Source: Isoetes taiwanensis (lineage: Eukaryota; Streptophyta; Lycopodiopsida; Isoetales; Isoetaceae). Taken from it: a stretch of 64,000 nt of DNA. A model generated the notes under the pieces. It saw nothing but the letters and a program-made list of their open reading frames with translations. It was not told the origin of the DNA and did not search any database. Position numbers and translations under genes: made by a program. The stretch lies in contig JAJEKV010000053.1 of the NCBI GenBank assembly GCA_021234155.1, positions 5,176,488 to 5,240,487 on the forward strand. The letters are read 5' to 3'. Shown piece by piece: positions 35,500 to 46,064 of the stretch (positions within the stretch are counted from its first letter, which is position 1; every line of letters begins with the position of its first letter).

Positions 35500-36984
35500 C
35501 GTCGAAGGATGGTGTCCTTACCCTTTTGTAGAGATGTCCCGCAACCATGGTGTAGTCCACGGACCTCTGAGAAATTGATGGCGACGGGATTGTCGCTTGG
35601 CGGAGAGAGCCGCCTCGCCTTCGGTGGAAGAGCACCGTGAGGAGGTACCGCTGAAAATCATGGAACCAATGTGGTGTTGCAGTGACTAAAAAAGAGCTTG
35701 AGCATCGGGAAAGGCGTCTCGAGACCCCGGGCCATGGATCATCCTGCGGTGGATGCGTGAAAGATAATCGGAACAACATGAGATTTGCCCGCCTTTATGA
35801 ACGATTTCAAAAGGAGCAAATTCTTGGAGAAGAAGGACCCAACGAAAGCAATGCGGCGGTGGCGTGGACTTGTTGATCAAATAGAGGGAGTGCTTGGTGG
35901 TCCACAAAGAACTTGATTTGACTGCCCAAAAGGTAATGACCGGAAGCGTTGGACCACGTAAAATGAGACCCAAAGCTTCACGCTCCGTGGCGAGAATAGT
36001 TATTTCGCCAGAAGTGAGTTTTCTACCGGGTAGCGATTTGGTTTGTCGGTGGCATCATATTCTTGAGAAAGAACAGCTCCAATAGCAAACCGGAGACATC
36101 GACATGAACGCGGAAAGGGCTTGTCCCATTGAGGAGGAACGAGAACCGGTGCACGAGTAAGCAAAAGCTTCAAACCGTTGGAAGCGGCTTCACTGGGAAT
36201 TCCAAGCCCGTGTGGATTAAGATCACCGTGAGTTTATGAATGGGATCCGCAATGGTCGCCCGATCCGTATGAAGGTGGAGTAATAATTGACCTTTCCCAG
36301 GAAAGAGCGTGTCTCCTTGATATTGGCCGGTGCTTGAGCCTTGAGCACCTGGCCCGATTTTGGCGGGATCGGTGGTGATTCCCGCTGGCGACAACATGGC
36401 CTAACAGAACACACGGGTGACCTTAAAAGGTGCATTTCTCGGGATTGAGACTAATCTTGGGACTCATCACATTTCGGAAGACGAGTTCCAATTTATCCAA
36501 ATGGTCAGCCATGGAATCAGAGGCGAGAAGTCATCTTGAAAAATTTGCAAGAAGGGATTCTCCTTCATGAAATCATGAAAAACCGAGAGCATGATGCGTT
36601 GAAACGTTGAAGGAGAGTTGGATAATCCAAAAAGGAACCACCTTTGTAGGCAAAAGTGCCCACGGGGTGGTGAAAGTGGTTTTGAGTTGATCGAGAGTCC
36701 TTGATGGAGATCCGATTGTAGCGGAAAAACCATCCATAAAGGAGTACATCTCATGTCCAGCCACTTCTTCCGAACTTGGTGCGTGAAGGAAGTGGAAAAT
36801 GATCACGCTCCGTGGCTCCGATTGAGTTCCGATAGTCCACACGGACGCGGATCTTACCATTGTGCTTAAGGGCAATGACGATGGGGCTCACCCATTCGTA
36901 ATGTTTGACCTCATAGATCAAAACCCGCGGCAAGGAGTTTGTCAATTTCGCCTTGACGCGATCACGGTAATTAGGGTTGAGCAC
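35500..36984 (-). pseudogene. Reverse transcriptase and RNase H region of the gypsy element
   Basis: RT motifs in order: LNPNYRDRVKA, EVKHYEWVSPIVIALKHNGK, VRVDYRN, MYSFMDGFS, VVPFWIIQLSFNVS-like sequence, and the catalytic box IFQDDF (about 36,540). An RNase H-like end follows with LYLINKST, FEIVHKGGQ and DYLSRIH (about 35,900-35,750). At least four frame changes are needed to read through, so the element cannot encode an active polymerase itself. Confidence 0.85.
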
Positions 36985-37390
36985 AGATCGCTGTCGTTGC
37001 TAATCGGGTCGTGCATCAGATTTGGTAGGAATGGTGAGTTCCCCAAGCTTTTGTTGATTCCCAGAAGATCTTTGTAACTCCAGCGAAGATGTGTTTGAAT
37101 TTTTGAGCGGCTTGGCGGCCCCATTACGATAAGGAGCCGGAAGATTTTGCGGCAATGCGACAGGTTGATTGTTGCCAACGTCCACAATCGACTTCGAGTC
37201 CGAAATATGGGGTATTATTACCCGGTATCCCTGGACAATGTGCGGGAGGTTGGAGCATAACGGATGCGTGGCACTTGCGTGGTGAAAAGAGAGGTTTTCG
37301 GTTTCATCGAGCGCAGGTTGCTTCATGACAGCGTGGACATCAACAGGAGTTGCAGGAGGTTCAAGCATCCGAAAAGTGATCAACGTTGGA

Positions 37391-37940
37391 TCACGATTGC
37401 AAGGAGCCGGTAGGGTCTAGCAAGGCAGCCACACCGGTCCCGATCAAAGAGTCATTTCGCCCAAGGATCACGATATTAGTGGGTGGGATGACGAGGCATA
37501 CTCGTAGGGAGGAGCCCGAACTTGATAAATATTCGAGCTTCTTGAGAATCGGTTCCAGAGAGAGGGTTCGCATTGTCAACGAAATGATCTCGCCTGTTTG
37601 CAAGTCCATGGTGGCATTGAGATGACCATCATTGATGACTAAGCGGTCCGCGGCCCAAGAATGGATACTCTTTGCCCTGGCGGAGAAAAGGTCCGCCTAC
37701 GGCATTTCATAGTCACACGGATCTTCGCCCGACTTTCCAAACTCAAATTCCATGGGAAAGCGGAGATCACCAATGTTGATGTGAAGAATAGGTGTGGCGC
37801 CTTGAGGTCTCGCGTGATATGGCCATTAGCCAATTTGATGTCATATGGGGCACGAAAAGAGTTGTGTGATGCCCATTTGTTTTGCGGAGTTTATCCGTGA
37901 TGAGATTGACCGCGCTACCTCCATCGATTTGAACATGGTT
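37391..37940 (-). pseudogene. Retropepsin (aspartic protease) region
   Basis: VNHVQIDGGSAVNLITDKLR (about 37,945-37,885) has the retroviral-type aspartic protease active-site pattern, here DGGSA where DSGA or DTGA is usual. It is followed in another frame by ANGHITRDLKAP. The placement between gag and RT agrees with Ty3/gypsy. Frameshifted. Confidence 0.75.
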
Positions 37941-38649
37941 GACTTGTCTGATTTCCCACCGTGGCATGGACCGTGGGTGTAGAGGTACAGCCCCAACTAA
38001 AACAGTTGGGAGTGGTAACCGGTCCTTGAGAGCGGGACAGAGTTTTAAAATGGTGGCCAAGCTTAAAGGAATTTTGATCTTGGCGAGCTCCTCTTGGAGT
38101 TCAAGAGGTACATGAGAAAAGGATCTGCTTGGTTCCACCGGGTGCGGAGGCGCGGTGTGGAAGAAAGAACTTCTTTTTGAGTAAGTCAACCTCGCTGCAA
38201 TATTGGGATATGTCCGAGAGCGTGGAGGTTGAGATGTTGAAGGGGTATCTTGTCTTTGTTGAGCTCTAGTGGTGGCATGAACATTTGCCAATGTGCGCCT
38301 TCAGCGGCTTTGCATGAGGTTCAAAATGCTTTGGCTTAACTTTGGGCATGACATGTGGCATGAGCTTTTCCAAAGGTGCAAAGTGAACCTTTTTTCGCCC
38401 TCGTGAGGAATGGTGTCAACCGCAAAGCAAAGGTTGCGTGCCTTCTGAATAATAGTCAAGGGACGTGATGCCTTGGTTCTGGCGTGAAACTAAACCAACC
38501 CAATTTGACTACCGGACTGGAGGATTAAGTGCCCGAAAAAATTTCCTCTTGGGCTTGTTGATCCAGCCGAGGTTGATTTCTGGAGCTGGTTGATAGCGTG
38601 GAGTGCCGAGGGCTCTTGGTGGCTTTTAAGAACTGGTCACGCCTTGTTT

Positions 38650-40174
38650 GCCATTAGCGCAGCCGAGTTGGTAAGCCGTGAAATGGACCCGTGGTCCGAT
38701 TTGTGCCGTGAACTGAACTTGTGGAAGTTGAGGACACTTGGGTGGTATGACCCCATTCTTGCAAAGTGATAACACCGAGCTTTAGAAGGATCAAAAGGAG
38801 GACGTTGGTTGGATCCCCGTGGTTGGTCCCATGCGGCGATAGAGTTGGCGGGTAATGCACCAAGAGGTGGTCAGCGATAGTGCGATTGTTCTTTGAGGTG
38901 TGGTTTGCACTTGATAAACCATTTTGTTGCGAGCAGTTATTGGGATGATCGCGAGTGCACTCTCTTCCCGCGGCATGATTGCACATGTTGCATCGCTTGC
39001 AATGGCGGGCCATTGGTGGAGTTGCACTCATTGGCCAAATGGCCTTGGTATTTGCAAATATGGCACCGCATTTGGACCGCTACCGTGGATTAGCGTGTTG
39101 AGGTTGAAGTACCGTTTGTGGAACCATGACAGGTGGAATGAGCGGGAGCTCTTGAAGAGCCCGCCTCGGAGGAAACATTGACTGAGTGATTGACAACAGT
39201 CGATAGCTTTTGCTCCAAAGTTTTTGGGCCATGTGTATCGATCATGAGTCGAATAGCGGGAGGAAGTCCTTGGAGAAACCAGACCAAAAATGCCTGCATG
39301 TAGGGTACTCCTTGAGCTTACTTAGCAGAATGTGAAGTCGATCCATAAAATCCGGGCAGACTCGTGGGCTCTTGTTGAAGTTCATTGAGTTGTTTGAGAT
39401 GAAGTTGATCATCATCCGTGGTCCCGTAATGAGACGTAAAAGCAGTCGCATTTCGGACCGATCTTTGTTTCCAATGGCTTTTGTTGGACATGAGCCATTG
39501 ATGAGGAGAGCCAACCAGTGGTGGTGGAAAAGATGTGGAATTTCAGTTGAGGTTGCAGCGTGACCATTTAGGATTTAGAGCCTCAAATTCTTCCATATGG
39601 GCCTGAAAGCACTTTGGTCTAACGGTTTGCCTTTCGTGTTGCCAAAGGTGGGATAAGTCGGTTCAGTCCGAAAGGTAGATGTGAAAGTCTTTGGGCTGGG
39701 CGAGAAACGATAGTGAGGATATTGAGGTTGAGGTGGATGTGGCATTGTGCCTGGACCGACCCGATGAAGGGGTGACCAAGGGTTGAGAAACCGGGCGTAG
39801 GCTGGAGCATTGGTTTTGAGATCTCGTGAAGGTTGTAAACGGGAAGAGCAAAGTTGGGAAACGTGGGAAAGGATATTCTGGGTAGGCAAAAAGGAGACAT
39901 GTGGATAGCCGTGCCCACGGGGAGATGATGGTTCCGAAAGGAAGAGGCGATTATGGGGCAAGAATGATGGATGTAGGCATGGTGAGGGTGTGAAAATACG
40001 GGTTGAGAAGGTTGATTCCGATAAGGCCCCGATAGTGATGAGGAGACCGAGGTTGTGAGCAATGTTTGAACGCGGGGCGGGGAACCGGGACGAGATCGAC
40101 ACGAGGGTGGGTGGCGCGGACTGAGCCCTAGACCGAAGATGGCCTCCCTCTATGTCATAAGCAGATCCATACAT
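38650..40174 (-). pseudogene. Gag region of the gypsy element
   Basis: A possible start is ATG at 40,174 (MYGSAYDIEGGHLRSR). The long first part is Pro/Ser-rich (MPHPPQPQYPHYRFSPSP). Capsid-like sequence follows around 39,514-39,242 (DRSEMRLLLRLITGPRMMIN) and 39,299-39,090 (FLVWFLQGLPPAIRLM). A CX2CX4HX4C zinc knuckle (CHICKYQGHLANEC) is encoded at 39,065-39,024. Frameshifts break the frame several times. Confidence 0.8.
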
Positions 40175-40317
40175 GTCACCTAACAGTTTCCCGGACGCCG
40201 ATGGCTTCCCGCGAGGTCGCGTTCGAGAAAGGAGTTCTTCCGGGCGTGGAAATTGAGGAATACGTATTACGGCGATGTAAGAAAGTAGGATAAAATCGTA
40301 GACCGTGATCGGGGCGG

Positions 40318-40904
40318 TGTTTGGGGGTCCGGGTTCGAACTCCCCGAAGACAGCTTCTCCGGGTGGAGGACCCGTGGATCGGTCAGAGAGTCCGGGGACT
40401 ATGTCACGGATTTGCAAGAAGAGAAGAAAAAGAAGGAAATGTGGACAAATAAGAGAAATATGATAAGCTTCCTTGATATCAATGATGAAAATACATGAGC
40501 TCGCAATAGAGAGAAAACCGAAAGGAGACAAGACTCAAAACTCATCTAAAAACTTATGTGCTAACTCTACTCATATATATAGTACAATGGCCTTGGGCCC
40601 CAATATAGACACTCGATCGATCTCTGTGCCTCACTCGGAAGGGAGGCCCCGATTCTGAGGAATGTTGGCGGTGCCTCTTGAAGTGCCTAGAATCACTTAT
40701 TGACGCCCGCCTTGGCGGTGGATTCGCCTTCACTTGTCCGGCAGCGGCCTCTTGTTGATGACCCACCGAGGCTTTGATTGCGTGGTCCGCCGCTTGGTCT
40801 TCTGCGGAGCCTTGGATGTCGATTCGGTCGACCGAGGATCCTTGAGCTTGACCTGGTGCGTGGTATGCATGAATAGTCCTGTACCAGGAGGCACAGGACT
40901 AACA
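40318..40904 (-). repeat. 5' LTR of the gypsy element
   Basis: Minus-strand orientation begins TGTTAGTCC at 40,904 and ends CCCCCAAACA at 40,318. The TATATATA box at about 40,573-40,581 is the likely promoter. It is flanked on the outside by GTGGT. Confidence 0.92.
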
Positions 40905-40909
40905 GTGGT

Positions 40910-41669
40910 CAAGCGAGCATCACTATGTGGATAAGTTCATGGTCTCTCAGGAAAATATAGAATCCTAGAAAGGCGGTAGGTTTATGGAGGATGTGCCTTC
41001 ATTTGATGAAATCAGCACTGATGGTGCTATAGGCTAATACACAAGATTCCTATACGGTCGAGCGTTACCAAATACTTCATTACAAGCTTGGTCGAGGGAG
41101 ATCAGATTGTGTGCGAGTGGCACATGAACGACCTGTTCTCCCAAGAGGCTATGTTATATGGAATGAAGCCAATATTTATGGTTGGGAACAAGGATCTGGT
41201 TGAGACCATTACATCGTACCTAGATTTGCTTCATTACCATTTTCAAAATAGAAAGATGGATGGAAACAGTAAGGACGAAGATGATGGAGATAGAGAAGAG
41301 AAAGACAGCTAAGGTAGACCCTCATATGTCAAAGGCTTGGACGAACTGATAGCGGAACAAATAATGGAGAATTTTCGGGTAGCTCGAATGTCTCAAGTTT
41401 CCGTTGTTTTTTGCTTCGGGGGGGCTTTCAATTGAGAAATCCCCCCAAATCTGAAAGCTTTTCGCTTTCTAACATGGGGCCTTTCTTGACTCGCGAGTCG
41501 AGAAAGCCCTCCCTCCCCCATCCCTTCTCAACATTAGTAACTGATGGCCTTTATGATTTCTCGGACATCTAATGAAATCAATCAGCATCAGTAATCATAG
41601 TCACAGGGATCTGAGCGCGATTATGTTGCATAAGACAACATTGCTTTCAAAAAAGATAGTCCACAAGCA
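40910..41669. other. Decayed coding-like stretch and palindromes
   Basis: An open frame at 41,088-41,312 (+) (EWHMNDLFSQEAMLYGMKPI) ends in an acidic tail and resembles no family I know; it may belong to the FCP1-like relic downstream. Two palindromes follow: GGGGGGGCTTTCAATTGAGA with its pairing half (41,418-41,446) and CTTTCTTGACTCGCGAGTCG with its complement (41,481-41,506). Confidence 0.4.
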
Positions 41670-42290
41670 GTGACTGCTACAAAAACAACTACAAGCCAGG
41701 ACAAAGGACCTGAAAGAATCAAGATCCCAGCTCTGGCTCCTGATCAAGCAATCTCGAACTGGGATCCAGAGCTAAACTCGAACTGGGATCTAGAGGGGCC
41801 CACAAAACTTGTAATTTTTTATGTCAATAGAGTCCTGGCTGTAGTGTACCAAGATGGTCATGTCCCTGAGTTCAAAACCTCATAGAAGCTGTCAAAGACA
41901 CAGAATAAGATCGTCTATCCTCAGCCCCAAGCAAAAGAAATTATTGATTGATGACTGGACTAGGGATTCGAAGGGGTCATATGATCTTGTATGGCGAAGA
42001 GAAATGTTGTCAATGTCCTTGGTGTTCGGCCTACCCCTTTTGAAGTTCAAGTTTGTTTGGGGGAATGATAAGGTCGAGCACGTGAATGACCTCGATCCGG
42101 CCATCACGAAAGGGAAGCCTCTTATGGTGAAAAGGCTGGAAAGAGTTTATGAAGCCTATCAAGATTTCAACAAATACAACACTATTATCATAGACGACGA
42201 CGCCCACAAGCGTTATCATAACTCGGGTAATGCCATTATTGCAAAAAGTTATCAACAAGAAGAGTATGAAACAGATAAGTGATTGTCTTA
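41670..42290 (+). pseudogene. FCP1/NIF-type HAD phosphatase-like relic
   Basis: FCP1-domain proteins are Mg-dependent phosphatases with a DxDx(T/V) nucleophile motif and a later [IL]DD motif. Here the first block reads TKLVIFYVNRVLAVVYQDG, where FDLNGVLAD-like sequence is expected, so the nucleophile aspartates are lost. In the next frame come LKFKFVWGNDKVEH (equivalent of the family's FxWDQ segment), KGKPLMVKRLERVYEAYQ, and YNTIIIDDDAHKRYHNSG followed by AIIAKSY. These keep the order and spacing of plant FCP1-homology proteins. A frameshift near 41,880 and the missing catalytic residues make it a pseudogene or an inactive derivative. Confidence 0.6.
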
Positions 42291-42944
42291 CAATCTCGTT
42301 CTAGTATTGGCTGAGTCCCTATTTTCCATTCTGGTGGAACTATTTGAAGTATAAGGAGGTTGATGCGGAGAGCAGCGTGATCATGAGGGCTATAGACATG
42401 AATATTATGGTATCAAGATCAGTGATTTTTTAATTGCTCCAAGAAAATTGTGAAAAATTGTATTATATTCTGTAATGAAAATACTTGTATATTGTCTTTT
42501 AAGGGCCTTTCTCGACTCGTGAGTCAAGAAAGGCACTACTTGTCCAAATGATGAAGCCAGAGTCCAAATTTTTTTTTGGCCCCTTCGGGGCCTAAGGGTG
42601 GTTCTATATAACACGAGCTCCATACTTAGTGTTGCAATGGAACTACATGGAAAATGGATAATGGGGTATGAAATAATATTAATACAGTAAAGAACATGGC
42701 ATACCGTATGTTATAGAATACAATGAAGTGTAAATATCCCTAGTCGAGCACACCTTCTTCTTTGATAGGTTGCCTTGCAACCTCAAATACCTTAGAAATA
42801 TACCATGGCCTCCCAGACCATTGAAATATGTTTAGAGTCGAAGGCAACCTTGTAGCAAGTAATAAAACAAACAAACAAAGAAAAACAATAACAATCATGA
42901 ATCTTACGCTTACATTACAAATTGACAAATAAATATGTAAATAA
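42291..42944. other. Intergenic with two GC-rich palindromes
   Basis: CTTTCTCGACTCGTGAGTCA plus its pairing half (42,508-42,533) repeats the palindrome at 41,481-41,506 almost exactly. GGCCCCTTCGGGGCC (42,578-42,592) is a separate hairpin. No gene recognised in the remainder. Confidence 0.6.
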
Positions 42945-44770
42945 TAATAAAATGTAGGCCAATATGTATAATAATATTATTATACAAGTGATTGTACTAT
43001 AAGAGAGTACACAAATTCTGAGCTATCCAATGAAGATTCTATAAAGCTTCTCTTAGATTCTCCAAGATTTAGGAAAACGCCCACTAGATTCTCAAAGATT
43101 TAATGAAGATTGCCTTAAATTCTCGTAGTCCCATAGATTACTTAAGATTCCTTTAGATTCTCAAAGATTATCCCAAATTTTCTCTAGATTCTCCAAGATT
43201 CTATATAGATTCTCTTACATTCCCTTTGTTTCTATCAAGATTCTCCTACAAAACACATTTAATATGAAAGATTCTCTTAAATTCTTAAGAATCTACAAAG
43301 ATTCCTCTAGATTTCAAACGTTATCACAAGAATCCTCTAGATTCTCCAAAATTCTATGTATATTCTCCTAGATTTCGTTAGATTTTATGTATATTCCCTT
43401 AGATTCTATGTAGATTCCCTTAGATTCTATAGAGATTCCTCTAGATTCTTAAAGATTCCATCAAGGTTCCCCTAGATTCTGAAAGATTCTATGTAGATGT
43501 ACTCAAATTCTGCTAGATTTTGAGCCATCCAATGAAGATTCTATAAACAATGAAGATTCTATGAAGATTTTCTTATTCAGGAAAAAGTATCCTAGATTCT
43601 CAAAGACCTATTGAAGATTCCCTTAGATTCTCTTAATCCCATAGATTATTTAAGATTCTCTTAAGATTTCCCTAGATTCTCAAAGATCATCCTAATTTTT
43701 CTCTAGATTCTCCAAGATTATATATAGATTCCCTTAGATTCTATCAAGATTCCCCTACTAAACACACTTAGTGTGAAAGATTCTCTAAGATTCCCATAGA
43801 TTTTTAAGAATCTACAAAGATTCCTCTAGATTTCAAACGTTATCACAAGAATCCTCTAGATTCTCCAAAATTCTATGTAGATTCTCCTAGATTTTGTTAG
43901 ATTCTATGTAGATTCCCTAGGATTCTATAGAGATTCCCCTAGATTCTTCAAGATACCATCAAGATTGTCTCAAGATTTCTCTAGATTCTCCATGTTTCTA
44001 TGTAGATTCTCCTAGATCCCCTTAGATTCTATGAAGATTCCTCTACATTCTCAAAGGTTTTATAAAGATTCCCATAGATTCTCAAAGATTTCCTTGAGAT
44101 TCTCATAGATTCCCAAAGATTCTTTTGAGTCTCCTCTACACTCTAAGATTCTATGGAGATTCTCCTAGATTCTCTTAAATTCCTTAAATTCTGTAAAATT
44201 CTAAGTTTCTAAAAAGATTCTTAGTATTCGATCGCATTAGATCTAACTGCGAGGGAACGATGCCAAAGCACTACCCATTGGAAAGCTCTCGACGAAAGCA
44301 ATCCAAGGACGTGGGCCCCACCTTCATCCGACCCCACCGGCCTTTGAAGCCCATTATAGAAAAGAAGCTTCATAGAAAGTGCATCCATTAATGTTGGTGC
44401 CACCTCATTACTTTTTTTATTAAATAAGGGTGCCACCTCACCTCTTTTAATAAAAGAAATTGCAATATAATAAAAAATTTAATGGCCAAGATTTCTCCTC
44501 CCCCTTTTGATCCAACGGTTAAGATTGACTGCACCAAAAATCACCTTTTTAGGGACCTTTCTTGCATCTTCTTTTAAAAAAATCAAGGGCCAAGATTTCT
44601 CACGTGCCCAATCAACGGTCTAGGGATGGGTGCATGCCCTATGCATGTCCCATACATGCCCCCCACTAAATCCAAGGGCCATTGTGGCGCCACCTCACAA
44701 AATGGACAGATGGGATCAATCTCTACATAACTTTCACCCCCCCATAGGCACATCAAATAACAGATATATA
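42945..44770 (-). mobile_element. GAATCT-minisatellite element, copy 2 (inverted)
   Basis: Reading on the minus strand gives the same order as copy 1: a head (about 44,770-44,230) with the shared GGTGGCGCC or GGTGGCACC block, the GATCAAAAGG segment and the GGTGGGGCCCACGTCC equivalent of copy 1's GGTGGGACCCACGCC. The GAATCT array follows (44,226-43,018), then an AT-rich tail (about 43,000-42,945). The head is diverged from copy 1 by substitutions and indels, so the two insertions are not recent sisters. Confidence 0.7.
43018..44226 (-). repeat. GAATCT minisatellite array (read as AGATTC on +)
   Basis: Degenerate AGATTC repeats such as AGATTCCCCTAGATTCT. One internal segment (about 43,225-43,410) is duplicated at about 43,740-43,930, including ACACA(T/C)TTA and TTTCAAACGTTATCACAAGA, which indicates higher-order unequal exchange. 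Confidence 0.9.
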
Positions 44771-45180
44771 TATAACAGATAATAAGTAAGTTTGTCCATT
44801 GGCAACAAATTAGCTTATTAGAACTTGCAACTTTGATCTCCTATTGAATAACCCATGCCCAACACGCAAATCACAACTATACAATCATACAACTTGGCAA
44901 AACTTACTTCAAAGCTTTCTTCAGGTGGATGCACATGACGAAGAGGCTTGCAAATTATGCTTTGAGAGGTATATCCTTCTGTTCTTCTTTGAAGACTAAA
45001 ATACAAGCAAAAGCAACGAGATTCTCAAGACATAGTACTGGACCTTGCTGCTTGCATGAACACAGTATCACAACTTCCTACTTGATCATTATAACCTATA
45101 TATATATGAATAGAGGATTTGTGAATTCTAGCTCTCATACAAACAAAGCTAATCTGCAAATGTCTCTTATATGAAATTAC

Positions 45181-45297
45181 CTTGCATGCACTATATGCAT
45201 GCATTTGCAAAGTGCATGCATTGCATGCACGCATGGTATGCATGCAATGTGTGCATGCATTGGGTGCATGCATACAATGCATGCACGCGTGCATGCC
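45181..45297. repeat. Dense cluster of CATGCA (RY-type) palindromes
   Basis: GCATGCA or ATGCATGCAT cores recur about ten times in roughly 117 bp with short variable spacers. CATGCA is the core RY/Sph element recognised by plant B3 factors of the ABI3/FUS3/LEC2 group. No gene with the right spacing is evident, so it may equally be a simple alternating purine-pyrimidine microsatellite. Confidence 0.8.
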
Positions 45298-45514
45298 AAA
45301 ACCATAGGTTGGGAGCGCAAACTAACAAGAAACACGCACTCTATAAATATTGTTGGCATACTCTCACACAAATACATCAACAAAATCATATGCAAACCAT
45401 AGCAAAATGACCGTATAATTTTTGCGCGAACCATTTTTTGTGATATTCAAGTCAAAAACCTTCGAAACCATACTCCAAAACCATCATGGTGGACCACATC
45501 TTTAAACAAAGACA

Positions 45515-45770
45515 CAAGGGTCTTCCAACACTGGCACAAGGGCCTTCCAACACGAGGATCTTATCACAACAATGTAGCACAAGGCACAAGGATCTTCCAA
45601 CACTGGCATGAGGGTATCACAAGAGAACATGAGGATCTTATCACAACAATGTAGCATAACACACAAGACAGAAGGGTCTTCCAATACTGGCACGAGGGCT
45701 TCCAACACTGGCACGAGGGCCAAGAATCCACAATCTCATAACACAATTGGCACGAGGGCCACATGTCACA
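45515..45770. repeat. Imperfect minisatellite (CTTCCAACACTGGCACGAGGG)
   Basis: Units near CTTCCAACACTGGCACGAGG recur at about 45,513, 45,544, 45,593, 45,678 and 45,699. A longer spacer block, GAGGATCTTATCACAACAAT then GTAGCA, occurs twice. Reverse-strand open frames over it merely repeat a VPVLE or SCQCWK motif and are unlikely to be genes. Confidence 0.75.
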
Positions 45771-46064
45771 ACCAGAATACACTAGAGACCTTCCAGCATA
45801 TCCAAGAGCAACTGAGTAAAAGATAGCCAAAAGTTAGGAGCAAACTGAGTAAAGAATAGCCAAAGCTAGGGTGGACAAGACCAAATACACTGGCATGACG
45901 GCCCTTCCAACACACTTAGTAAGACGAGTAAAGGATAGCAAAATCGTTAGGGTGGGGTGGATGAATGAATAGATCAATATTTGAGCAACATGGCGCAAGA
46001 AACCTAATTAGATTAGGAGCTAGTAGCCGACAAAGTAGAGGGGTAGGTATGGAGAAAGAAGAGA

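Larger units (their letters stand above)
29833..40904 (-). mobile_element. Ty3/gypsy LTR retrotransposon, 11.1 kb, structurally complete, frameshifted
   Basis: LTRs of 587-588 bp lie at 29,833-30,420 and 40,318-40,904 with TG...CA ends. The 5-bp target duplication GTGGT is exact (29,828-29,832 and 40,905-40,909). On the minus strand the order is 5' LTR, gag, protease, reverse transcriptase, RNase H, integrase, extra ORF, polypurine tract, 3' LTR, so integrase follows RT as in Ty3/gypsy. All coding parts are broken by frameshifts. The LTRs are near-identical over about 170 bp in the middle but patchily diverged elsewhere. A primer-binding site could not be matched to a tRNA beside the 5' LTR. 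Confidence 0.92.

Noticed and set aside
45171-45434. Open frames rich in Cys-Met-His on both strands
   Set aside because: They are translations of the CATGCA repeat cluster.
45502-45830. Minus-strand open frames with repeated PVLE or SCQCWK
   Set aside because: They merely translate the 20-bp minisatellite.
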